From Glandiceps talaboti (taxonomy: Eukaryota > Hemichordata > Enteropneusta > Spengelidae): 64,000 nt of DNA. Below are positions 41,320 through 54,200 of this stretch, in pieces (the stretch's first letter is position 1; each line of letters opens with the position of its first letter). A model generated the notes under the pieces. That model did not search any database and was not told where the DNA came from. It saw nothing but the letters and a program-made list of their open reading frames with translations. The stretch lies in NCBI RefSeq assembly GCF_964340395.1, contig NC_135566.1, forward strand, positions 17,875,001-17,939,000, in the 5' to 3' direction. The position numbers and the translations under genes are program-made.

Positions 41320-43370
41320 CTTACCATCACCTGCTGTAGGCCGAGTCCACATAGACCCTACGATTCCATCCAGGTATTTGGACATAAAAATACACTAGAA
41401 GCCAGTTAGCCTAAAACAGAACGTCGCGTGTTTTGACATACATCTTACTATTACAAATACTGCTACATTTCACCGTCTGGCACAATCTACTGTTTTCCTG
41501 GTGTGACGTCACAACTATCCAAAATTTGGCCCATTGACATGCAAATAAGAGCACGTCCCTAAGGAGTTCTGTGGAAGGCCATGGGGTGACTTTTTTCCAC
41601 TGCTCGTCCGAGTTTTCTTACTACCGTAAAATTGGTATTGAAAAATAAACATAACAAGCCCAAAAATAACGATCGTTTCATGTACACTTTAGCTAAAGGT
41701 TTTAATAACGGATTATATCTAGTGGTTTTTATTTTTTTCCAAAATGCTCTAGAAAAAGTATGTGTTGTTATCACACAGTGACTGTATATAATTTGGCGAT
41801 GATGTATGATCTTAGGACGGTAGCTCACGCAAAACATTGTCATGGAAGACAAGATTAGTCTAGTTCCTATACAGTATCGTTACAATTTGTACATTCACAC
41901 ACAGTATAGTCAAGGCCATAGCGAAAGGTGTTAATTATGGTTCTGCCCCATATTGAGCAAAGGGCTAAAAGCGCACGTCACTAGTAATAACGGACCGTCA
42001 TCACCGTTTGGTACAACTGTTTTGACGATGTCCAATGACCAACCAGGACTCCACCGCCAGTACCTTTAAACCAAATAACGTGGGGATGCAACAACCCAAT
42101 CATGTTCATATCAACACTACGGGAGGGAGCACAGGAATATGTGCTCATTGAGGCCATTTGACCAGACTGTGTGGTGGTTAGGATACCGTTAGAAACCACG
42201 TGCATAGTATGGTCATCCAGAGTAACATATGATATACCTCGACATATACATGATGTGCTAGACTCAAATTAAAGGTTTTATGTATTAAGTACATTAACTC
42301 GGGTAAAGCACTTTATAAACTCAGCTTGCATCAATGTTATTAATGAGTATACCCGATTTCTCCTCCTTCGTGTCAGTGTTAAAGACCACCGGGAGGGGGG
42401 GGAACATGTTAACAAAACTACATTGTGGTAAATATGAATCCATCCATATACCGAATAGGTGACGGATGAACTCGTCCCATTTTCAACTCACCCCATTTTC
42501 AACTCGCCCCAACTCTTTACAACATAATTTACCCGTGCGTATATAAAAATCGAAGCTAGTAGTACTCAGTTTGGAGGGTCTATGTATTCCACTGATGTAA
42601 GTACCACTTGCGCTGTAAACAGGGTATACAGTGTGTACCACAATACTAAACCAGTTGCATTAACTCAGGAGAGGAGATACGTCTTCAAAACCTGTACGCA
42701 GAAGTCGTAAGCGTGTCACTCACAAATATTCTCCCTGGTTATTATCTTTGCGAAGTCCTAATGCGAAAAGTGATATTCCATGACTGAGAAAAGTTGTAAA
42801 CACCATTGCCTATATGTGCTAGTGTAAGTGCAAATCTAGCAAATACCTAGCTAAAACCCACATGCATTCGCGACCACCACTTTCTGCTATGAAAATGCTA
42901 TATTTGCTACGCTTCGACGTAAAATCATGTAAATTTTTCGGTCTCCGTACTTCGAGTCCATGTATCGTTCAGATAAACATTTACTAGTTGTTGGGGCGAG
43001 TTGAAATGGGACGAGCTGAAATTGGGACGAAGTGACTCGCAATCTAGCGAAGAGAAGATCGTATATCACACTACTGCAGAAATATGACACGATGAGGAGT
43101 CATCTAGGTTGCCATGACAACCCCAAGTGTGGGCGAAGACACGCCTATGGCGTGGTACGACTTATGCCATTTAGCTCCCCCTGTACGATCTCAACACAGT
43201 GTGGTACTTCGTACATAGCGTCTGAGATATGTTTTTTTCGCTCTTCGAAATAGATAGGATAAACATAATTATCGTTATTTTTTGTCGTTTTGTACAATTT
43301 GTTGGGCAGAGAGGAGAGATCAAGAAAATAAAATATGGATGGGTCAGAACACCGGAACTGTGTCAACATA
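41320..43370 (-). other. Scattered coding-like minus-strand segments, gene not resolved
   Basis: Three segments read like protein on the minus strand. 41330-41390 holds FMSKYLDGIVGSMWTRPTAG followed by GTAAGT. 41981-42253 holds ISYVTLDDHTMHVVSNGILT and MIGLLHPHVIWFKGTGGGVL, then a TAG. 43145-43280 holds HISDAMYEVPHCVEIVQGEL. I could not join them with convincing acceptors and do not recognise a family. A TIR element (42455-43042) lies between two of them. Confidence 0.25.
42455..43042. mobile_element. TIR element family D (CTCGTCCCATTT ends)
   Basis: Left CTCGTCCCATTTTCAACTC, then GCCCCAACT, is mirrored by AGTTGTTGGGGCGAGTTGAA and GGGACGA at right. Arms of about 50 bp, 590 bp overall. Non-autonomous. 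Confidence 0.7.
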
Positions 43371-43683
43371 TACTTCTAAGTTTCGTACTTGTTCCACGAT
43401 AATCTATCATCGATATAGCCGGGGGTGTGGATATATCGTGTTATTTACAAGTACGTACACAGTATCAATTACCATGGTCTGACGAAACAAATCTGACGGT
43501 GGGAAAAAAGACAGACGAGTATCACGTGTTTTTCTGCACGTACTCATGTCAACGTAAAAGTCGACCATTTTACATTGAAAACTATATTGTTCACCTGAAA
43601 TAGTTCGTTGTTGTCGCCTGACTTGACTACGGTTTTACTAACATCATTGAACATTACATTGTCTTGTGCATTGGTATCATTAT

Positions 43684-45032
43684 CTTAGGGGGCCTTCAGC
43701 ATTTACATGGGAAGGGCCGGAGGAATCGGGGGGGGGTCACATTTTACAAACCTGTTCTTGGGGGAGGGTCATATTTAGCATTATCATGTTTGGGGGAGGG
43801 TCACATTTTACAATCTCTTAGTTGTGTGACCAAATTGAAGATTCAATGATTGTCAATTTGCTTTGTGTGTTTTGAAATGTAAAAGTGAGATGAGCACTCA
43901 ACATTTATTTTTACGAGTACATTCCAAAGTACAAATACATATAATTGTAAGAAAATTGTTTAATAAATCGATGCATTTTATTGAGTGCACCATCTCATTT
44001 TATCACTTACACTGTCCGTGAATGATTTTTTAAAAATATCTACATATAATTAACAGTTATAGTAACCGGTGCCAAGTTTATCACTCTTTTAATTGACGAA
44101 AAACATGTATAGCCTTTCAAATCTGTACTGCACATTGGCATTCTCCCTCTTCGTTGCAAAATTAAACTCTGCACACATAATAAATAAATTAATTAATAAA
44201 ATTAAACAGAACAATAAATATAAATTATTTCTGCAATATAATATGAATCTCATAATGTCATAAATAATAATCAGTGATTGCTTTCTCGTGTTAAAAGATA
44301 TACAGTTCCAAAACAGTTCCATAAATATCAACATGAACAACACAGAGTCATGTGTAGAATATATGCATTGATGAATGGACGGTATCTGATCATGTGTGGA
44401 GAGAAATGAGAATACTCTGATATTTTAAAATAAGAACTATGTCTGATTCTAACATTTGGAGAAGTACAAGTCCCAGTCTTGTGGACACATGTACATAGTA
44501 ACATACATGTATAGTTTATGCTAGTCTTAAAAGATGGAGATACATACGGCAACGCAACTCAACACCTTGAAAACACAGTTGTGCACAGTAACGTACTGGA
44601 ACAAAATATAACCACAACCTTGTATCTTTTTTGATCGATGATGATGATGACAATGATATCAGGGAACTTTTACAAGTGAACAGATCAGGCAGAGTATGCA
44701 CAACCTGGAAAGCACGTTTTAGATACTAACTAGTCGATTGTGTATGATTATAAGAGAAAGGTAACTAGCCAGTCTTTAACTGTTTCTGTACAAAATACAC
44801 TGTATTGCTTTCTAATACAGTCAAAATCATTTAATTTGTATGTATACATATAATGGGAAGATTGATTAACGTTCAATACATGCACTTGTCATCGGGAGGG
44901 TAATGTTTTTACAAAATGGGACAAAGGGGAGGGTCCCTTTTTACGAATGGAGAATGGGAGGAGGGTCATGTTTTACTTAAAACAAACCAAATCACCCCGG
45001 GCCCTCCCCTGTAAATACTAGAGGCTCCCTTA
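43684..45032. mobile_element. TIR element family E with GGGAGGGTCACATTTTAC motifs
   Basis: Left TTAGGGGGCCTTCAGCATTT then ACATGGGAAGGGCC; right GGGCCCTCCCCTGTAAATAC then TAGAGGCTCCCTTA, which is its inverse. Several subterminal GGGAGGGTCAYRTTTTAC copies occur at both ends. The interior is AT-rich without a transposase. Confidence 0.65.
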
Positions 45033-45602
45033 TCAGACTTACAATGTCACATGATTTTACGCCGACCTACAATGTTGCACAAAAAGAAAATGGAACCAAA
45101 TAAAATGTAGCAATTTTTATGGCAAGATTTTGTCTAGCCAATCAATGAGATGTAGCAAAACCTTTCTCGAACCATATGATAGGGTAAAATGTAGCAATGT
45201 TAGTAAGACTATAATTGTCAGCCATGCAATATACTAGTATGTTGTTTTCTTTAAGCCATGTATTTTACATTGTCAGAGAAACGCTCATAAATATAATAAT
45301 ACTTTAAGATTGAGCGACGATTTATTATTACCAAATGTATAACAATTATCAATTTATCAACGACGTTATGCCCACTGGTAAGCCCTTCTAAGCTTGTACA
45401 CTGGTATATATCATAGACCTTCCTAAATATCAGTATGCATATGTAACTGTATAACATTGTATATGTGCCAAATCAGAATTTATTTCACCCTCCCTCATCC
45501 AGGGGTACTCAATGACAACGTCTAAACTATCACCCTCCTCCCCTTTCCTCCCCACTGACCACAGCTTATGGATTAGTCTCATTGTTTGAACGTCTTACAT
45601 TA

Positions 45603-45605
45603 TCT

Positions 45606-45660
<55 letters not shown>
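45603..45660. repeat. (CAAT)n microsatellite
   Basis: About 14 tandem copies of a 4-bp unit. Confidence 0.95.
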
Positions 45661-45662
<2 letters not shown>

Positions 45663-46234
45663 AAAAAGATATTAGGGCTCGTTAGAATACCTGAAAGCAA
45701 GCTTAAGCGACCTGCAATAAAACTTCATCCGGCCCACACAAAAATCTTATAACATTGCTACAGATGCTCGTCTGTCAACGAGTTGGTATATTCATAATTC
45801 ACGGATATCATGTTGTCAAACTCTTACATATATTAGATTACAGATTGTAATTAATCTTCACATCATATCAGGCTGTCCAGCGCAGTTAATCACATTTATT
45901 AATTAGTATCCTTACTGTTGCAAAATATTGTGTATTCTCATCCTAGACAAACTTTCACAGTGACCATAACACTCCAAGAACGAATCTTAGTCTTAATTTT
46001 GTATCTGCATTCTATATACTTAGTCACGTCAATCACAAACAAGTCTTATTTGTCTGTGCGTCAATATAATTAGTGAACAATAAGCTTATATTTCAATGCT
46101 ATTCTAAAATAAAGGTTGTTTCGATTCTGTAAAATTTAGTCGGGTTTGTTACTGATCTGTCTGTGGGGGCAAGTCAACATTATCAAGTACATTTTGTACT
46201 CTAGACAAGTCACCCCGGAGTCTCCATTGCGTTC

Positions 46235-46315
46235 TTTTATTTTAAATTAATAATAATAATAGTAATAATAAATTCTTATCAGCGCATTATGCAACAGCCT
46301 CAATGCGCTTTCCAA
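46235..46315 (-). mobile_element. Possible retroelement 3' tail with (ATT)n
   Basis: TTATCAGCGCATTATGCAAC followed by CAATGCGCTTTCCAAA next to an AAT-repeat tail resembles LINE/SINE ends common in marine invertebrates. Confidence 0.4.
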
Positions 46316-47934
46316 AACTGAAAAAAAGAAGTACAAACTTAATTTGCATAGAAATCAAAACCAAAACCAAAAACTTCACGTTCACTATTGATTAATATTA
46401 AAAGTACAATATGTCCTAAACGTTTGTAAACAAGAGTATGGCACAAACTTAATTTGCAAAAAACGACAACTTGAAATTCACTAAAAATCAAATCTTATTG
46501 ATTACTGCATGTAAAAGTATAATATGTTCTAAAAGTTTGTAAACAAGTATGTCTTTAGTTGTGACTTGAATATTTTATTGTTTCAGTTAGTGACAATCAC
46601 TTGTACAAAATCTAGCCTTGCAAATCAAAATATATAATGCTGGCTCTAGCGTTGGCTTTATCGTCTGGCGCCATAAAATCTTAACAACAATATAATGATT
46701 CTCTTGATCGTCTGGCCCGACTAAATTTTCATTGTGTGAGCTACCATCATTAACTCAGCAGGTTGTCGCCAAATCATATACATTGTAACAACTCACACTT
46801 TTATCAGGTATATCAATGAATTAAATTGTACTTCATTTTTGTCGAGCCTAGCGATAAAATGTAGCAGTGCTATCAAGATATTTGACAAACAAGAAAATGA
46901 AATATATAAATGTTAACAAGATATTTGTCAACTGGACGAAGATTTGTTTCAACTGTATAGGCTGAGAAGTAGTCTATAACTAGTATGAGTTATACACATC
47001 GAGTTGTCAGGCTATCGGTTATTTAGCCGTTGTGTGAGGGCGTCCCGACACTGCGTACCAACGACTTGCTGAGAGGCACTGTCATTCAGAAATCGGATGT
47101 CTTTGAGGCCTGAGCCATATTTTTAATTAAAAGTGACACAAGCTGAGTTTATATGCTCTTCAATCAAATGAAAAATCTTAAACTATAACCACGATTAAAC
47201 TACTCCCATGTAATGTTGACTGTCGATGTATGTCTTGTATGATGTATTACAATGTATTACAATTGTCTCCTGGCATTGTTAGCGCAGTTGATTGCTTGAT
47301 ACGTATCAAATTTACTTCACAGGATCGTTTACGAGTATCACAATACCAGGTTTGAGTTAATTTAATTACAAGTGACATGTGAGGTAGAAATTAAACATGT
47401 CTCGACCAGTCACTATAATCCTCTGGTGATCTTTATTAAAACCGACGTTTCGGCAACACAGCGGTTGCCTTCTTCAGGGTAAAACTCGAACGTATTCCTG
47501 GATGGTAAACTGAATATACAAGTGATAGTTACGTATGCTTCAGTATTTTGAATACTGCGAGTGTCTTTTAAATCATATACAGTTTCCCCCCCCCCCCACA
47601 GTCTACGTTTAAATAGTACACAGAAAATAGTAACGCCCCACAACGTACAAACACAGCCTGTGCCCCTTTAATAATAAAACACCTCTGGAAATAGATCTAC
47701 AAAGAATTGAATCGTCACATTTTAAATGAGGACTATTATTATCATTTATTTATTATAAAACTCGCTATACACATGCGTTTCGGTGCATTGTATAAAACTT
47801 AAAATTCAAAACATATTCAAAAATTGAAATTGAAATTTCAAAAGTAAAATAAAAAGAAATAACAGCACAGACACAGAAAAAAATGAACAAACGCAACAGA
47901 TTGTTTTAAAAATATGAAATAACGGAAAAGAAAA

Positions 47935-48428
47935 TTGTTAGTATAAAAACCAACCAGTTGAAATAAAACAGTTGGTATAAAAACCGAGTATAAAAACCGA
48001 CCGTTTAAAATAAATCAGTTGGTATAAAAACCGACCGGTTAAAATAAATCAGTTGGTATAAAAACCGACCGTTTAAAATAAATCAGTTGGTATAAAAACC
48101 AACCGGTTAAAATAAATCAGTTGGTATAAAAACCGACCGGTTAAAATAAATCAGTTGGTATAAAAACCGACCGTTTAAAATAAATCAGTTGGTATAAAAA
48201 CCAACCAGTTGAAATAAAACAGTTAGTATAAAAACCGACCGTTTAAAATAAATCAGTTGGTATAAAAACCGACCGGTTAAAATAAATCATTTGGTATAAA
48301 AACCGACCGTTTAAAATAAATCAGTTGGTATAAAAACCGACCGTTTAAAATAAATCAGTTGGTATAAAAACCAACCAGTTGAAATAAATCAGTTGGTATA
48401 AAAACCGACCGGTTAAAATAAATCAATT
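47935..48428. repeat. 34-bp tandem repeat (about 14 copies)
   Basis: Unit CAGTTGGTATAAAAACCGAC then CGGTTAAAATAAAT. Many units contain the inverted pair GGTT/AACC or CAGTTGGT/ACCAACCAGTTG. No coding potential. Confidence 0.95.
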
Positions 48429-48936
48429 TTTGAAATCAATGTTGTCTAAACAGTATGTCTAACTTATGAAATATCCAGTCTTTGCATTTTTTATTTCAAA
48501 TGGGAGCGAATTCCATAGAGATGATGTCAACCTATACAATTCAAAAACAAAAATACCAATAAAAATAAACAACAAAAACATGCTCATTAGCATTCCAATC
48601 CATACAAATGACAGTTTTAGATTGATACTTTTTAAACTTCTACACAGTAGCTAAACCTTTGCATCTTTGTAAAACCAGTAACCTCTCTACGGCAGCTCTT
48701 CACCCTTTTACGGCAGTCCCGCACAATTTTGGCTGCGTCAGTGGAAAAGTATATCAAATATCAAATAATGTTTCATTTCTTTGTTATATGTTTGACATGT
48801 AATATTCTAAATCAAGATGGGCTAACAGACAGTGTCCGACAGCTTTTATATGCGAAGGATCCACGGAGTTGTCAAATTCTTAGCATGTTGATTTTAGCTC
48901 TGTGAGCATCTCCTTAGGCGTCCTCATTAGCAACCA

Positions 48937-49128
48937 ATACCAAAGAACTGGGCAGGATCAGCATTTTGGAGAAATGTCAATTCACACTTCGTTAGCACAT
49001 GAAAGTGCTAAAATGTCACATTACCTAAGTAACATTTGATTATTCATGTTTTATGAACAATATAAATTAAATAAGCATACACACATGTTTGAGATCACGA
49101 ACAAAAGAACTGGTGCTAGTATATTATT
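48937..49128. repeat. Remnant of the zinc-finger duplication unit (unit 0, left part)
   Basis: ACCAATACCAAAGAACTGGG through GATCACGAACAAAAGAACTG matches 56450-56620 and 60843-61020 with scattered differences. It shows that the tandem array once extended further left. Confidence 0.85.
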
Positions 49129-49139
49129 ATTCTCTATTT

Positions 49140-50655
49140 CAGGTCAGCGGTCCATACAAATAAAAAAAAAAAAAGAAAACACTAAAATGTAACACTGAAG
49201 TGAAAACCCCCCATAAATTAAAGTCTAAAAAGTACAAAAAGCACTAATAAAGAATCGACCTAGAGAGTGTTTCCAAAAGTTAGAATGGAAATAGGAATCA
49301 GAATGTACACAACTGTAAATAACAGTATTCTTGCCGTCCGTTAAACGTTTACAAAATGTAAATAACAACTTACGTTGCAATGAAGTAAAATTGAGGATAT
49401 TCCTAATTACACAATTATGACTGATGCTAACATCACGTTTAAGATCAAAAATCAAACGCAATGCATTGTGATAGGCCACTTTGAAGGTAGATATCTGTTT
49501 AGTGCTATAGTTACACCACACATTAATACAATACATACTATACAGGAAACTTTTTAAAAGGGTACATTTCACATTTTGAGAGCAATGACGGAAGTTACGT
49601 ACGATCAAATTGGCTGCCTTTGTGTATCTGCGTTGTCCTCCCCTGATGAAGACACAATATAACCTAGGTACTTTTTAGTATTCACAAACTGCAGGGGTTT
49701 GCCATATAACAATACGCGGGGAATTCTACCCGGTTCCAAGACCTCGGGAAAATAGCCATACATTCTGTTTTGGTAGTATGAAAGAGAATATTGTGGTCAT
49801 TTCCGTAATGCTCGCAAATACCTATCAATTTACGCAATGCTTTCGCTGAAGGACAAATCAAATCTAGATCATCTGCATAAAATAAGTGGTTTGTGACAGT
49901 GTTTACCAAAGCAACATCCAGCGCATGCCGACAGAAGCTTCGTACTAAGATCATTGACATATACAGCTAAAAGCTTAGGTGAAATAATGCTACCTTGTCG
50001 CACACCATTACTAACGTAACATTGGAGAGGTTTGACACTGCGGAAGCCCAACGTACAAATCATAATTGTTTACTATACTAATAATGTAAAATGCGGACTA
50101 TAAATGATGGAATGCCCCTATAAATCAATTTTCCAAATAATGTCCAATGATTAATCCTATCAAAAGCCTTTGTAGCGGCCATGGAACACAAAAATACAGG
50201 TGTATTATGTCTCTTATAAAAATCCATAATTTCTTTGAGTACAAAATTACACATATCTGTAGAGTGATTACTTTTAAATCCAAATTGTAGATCACTGATT
50301 TCAATCAAAGTTACAATACATGATAAAAACACAATTCCAACAATTTCGAAATGGCCGTTACAATGCGATAGGCCTATAATTATCTGTTGATGTAAGGTCC
50401 TTTGACTTGTCTTTCACAATGGGACAAATAACTGCATGCATAAACATCTCTGGTAGGAAAACATGGATGAAAAAGCTAGTAAAACACAAGCTCAAAATAA
50501 CAGTAAGAACAGAGTCAGCATAAATCAGGTGCTCCGAGGCGATGCCATCATTACCATATGCTTTTCCCTTTTCAAGTTTGTTTCCACACTCTTTACAAGT
50601 AATCTCATTGGCAGTAACCACCATTGCATCATGAAAATCAACTCTGAGATAGACA
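49140..50655 (-). mobile_element. Decayed CR1/I-like LINE, reverse-transcriptase part
   Basis: Five minus-strand fragments in successive frames cover a non-LTR reverse transcriptase: NYRPIAL, LQFGFKSNHST, VSNGVRQGSIISPKLLAVYV, FYADDLDLICPSAKALRKLI, then a C-terminal domain to about 49225. Frameshifts and stops separate them. Motif A reads SMAATKAFD instead of a LDLSKAFD-like sequence, so the catalytic Asp is lost and the copy is dead. Its 5' end abuts unit 0 sequence at 50656. Confidence 0.85.
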
Positions 50656-51250
<595 letters not shown>

Positions 51251-54200
51251 TTTTTTTTTCTTTTTTTTTTTTCTTTTTTTCTTTTTTTTTAATTTCCAAA
51301 ACAACTGCAAGACAATACAAAGGCAAACAATACATTACAGAGAAAACACAGGACGTACAAACGGAGAGGGGGAGGGTTAGTTAACTTAATTAAATAGATT
51401 AATACATGGGATTGGAAATAATTACAATTGATAAAGAATAATGTAACAATATCTTGAACAGAAATATCTGTCTGTAATGAAAGGACTAAGCACAGAATCC
51501 TAACTTGATCACAAGAAAACACTCAATCCCTACTCAGTTGAAAAACCAGTTGCATGACTTACAGTAACGTAATAGTTACAAAACTAATGATTCCCATTTG
51601 TGCTCCAGGGCTCCTCTGCGAGCAAATTTAATTTCCATATCCTTAACACTTTTGAGATAACTAATAAATGAATCAAAATTGGAGTCTGGACGCCTTTCAA
51701 TTAACCGAGCTTTATACAAAAAAAATTTGCCCAAGATGATAAGGTGATTGACTAAATTGAAGATTTTGTCGCAAATGTCAAACTTACCAAAAATCACATC
51801 TGACATAGACAAATGAATATCAGGAACAAAATTAAGGAGTAAAATAAACTTGTCCCAAAATACTTTAGCAGCAGGACACTCCCAAAGGAGGTGATGTAAA
51901 TCTTCATTTTCAGGGCACCAGTTGCAACAACTGGTGTCTTTAATTCCCCATGTATTTAATTTCTGGTTTGTGGCGAGAATGTTATGCAAGATTTTAAACT
52001 GAAAATTTCTGATTTTTTCCTCCGTGGTTACCCTAAATGAAAGATTCCATATAGTTTTCCAGTCAAACTGTGAACAATCAAAGGAGGAATCCCATTTCCC
52101 CAATACCGTTGGGGCTTGAAAAACAGAGTGTAATAACAAATCATATACTTCCTTTGTAGTAACCTTATCAAGTAGTTTTCCTCCAACTTTCGGAACAAAG
52201 CGATTCACATTAGGTGTTTGAATAATATTGGGACTATGTGATCTCATCTCTGTCTTCCATTTACGTGGGATTGCATCTAGTAAACCAGCATAAGATAAAA
52301 AGTCAATTTCAACATGGAATTTCTGTTTGAAATCATTCCAAGAGAGAATATTACCATAAGGATCAAACAGATCCCTAATGTATAATATACCCCGATCATA
52401 CAGCCTTCTATAAAACACTGATTTTCCTCCAATCCTAATATGTGAATTATTCCAAATAATCTCCTGAGCTATATCAAGACTGGTTGACGGTTTCTTCCTA
52501 TATACTTTTGAAAGAGTAAACCAACTGTTTAACGCCTCTTTGTAAAACAAAGGCAAGTGACCCAAGCCTAAACAAGAGGGATCAAAGTTGCAGCAAAGAA
52601 GAAATCTAAGACTTCCAATTTTATTAAAATAAAATTTAGGAATTATTGACCATGAAGCAGTAGATTCTAAAAGGCGTTTTAGCCACATTACTTTTATTGC
52701 CTGATCAGTGATGGCTGTTGATGGTAATTTAAGACCCCCTTCTGAAATTTGACCAATCATAGTACTCCATTTCACTTTAGGTCTTTTATTATTCCAAATG
52801 AAAGAATTAATAAGTTTCTGAGCTGCAAATTTGATATCCTGAGGAATAACTAAAGAAGACATTTGGTAAATAAACTGGGAAATCCCAAAAGTCTTTGAAA
52901 GAAGGATTTTACCCCTAAACCCAATATCCCTGCTAGACCAAATATTTAGCTTTGTCCTCAGAGTAGAATCAGTTTTACCAAAATTATTCTCTAAGTTTGC
53001 CGTACTATTATATGATAAATAGATTCCAAGAAGTTTAACTGATTCTGAAGTGGGGGTCAAGCTGCATATTTTATCTTTACACTTACGCAGGGAGCCCATA
53101 TAAACAAGTTCTGTTTTTGCCCTGTTGATTTTAAGACCTGAACAAATAGAAAACAGCTGAATAACTGATAAACATGCAATAACAGAATCTTTGTCACTGA
53201 GAAGGATTGACATATCGTCTGCAAATAAAGCCAATTTTGTGCTATTGTTTTCAGGGAGTTTTACCCCTTTTATCTCCTCGGTATTTCTGACAGCAATGGC
53301 GAGGAGCTCTATTGACATAATAAAAAGGATCGTAGACAGGGGGCACCCTTGCCTAATACCTCTAGAAGGACTGAACCAACCGGTGGAGTGACCATTATTT
53401 AAAACACAACTTTTTATATTGGTGTAAAAAACCTTAACCCATTTAATAATCGAGGGACCAAACCCAAACAGATTCAAAGACTTGAACATAAGCGGCCACT
53501 CGAGGCTGTCGTATGCCTTCTCTAAATCTACAAGTAGTACGACACCTGGGATATTTGTCATTTTTGTGTACTCAAGACAATCGCGAATAAGGTGAATGTT
53601 TTCTGCAATATTCCTACCCTTAATGAAAGCCCTTTGATCAGGGTGAATTACTGAAGAAACGACACTGCTCATTCTCTTAGCAATTGCTTTACTAGCAACT
53701 TTATAGTCAATGTTGAGGAGTGAAATTGGTCTCCAGTTCTTGATTTTTTCAAGCGTCTGACCGGACTTTGGAATTAAACTAATTACCGTTTCACATTGCG
53801 AAGTAGACATTTCGCCTTGATTAAAAGCATAATTAAGGGCGGCCGTGAAATGGTCTCCCAAATCATCCCATAGAGCAATGTAGAATTCTACCGAAAGGCC
53901 ATCCGAGCCTGGCGTCTTATTTTTTTGCATTGACTTCAATATTTCATAACATTCTTTGTTTGAAAGTATGCCTTCGCAACTTTGTGCATCTTCTGGACGT
54001 AATTTAGGAATACGGTTTACGTTGAAGAAGTTTGTATTGATAACGGGGTCATTCATGTCCGGAGAAGTTGTTTTGTAAAGCTTACTATAAAAATGCTTAA
54101 TATAACTTAGTAAATCACTTCTCTCCGATATCCGAGTACCATCGTCATGCGTAAGTTCCTTAATTGTTTTCCTAGACGAATTTTTGGATTCCAAGTTAAG

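Noticed and set aside
41847-41876. 28-bp identity (TTAGTCTAGTTCCTATACAG, then TATCGTTAC) with the 3' flank of both zinc-finger genes
   Set aside because: Too short to claim another duplication unit; flanking sequence does not match. Possibly a dispersed repeat fragment.
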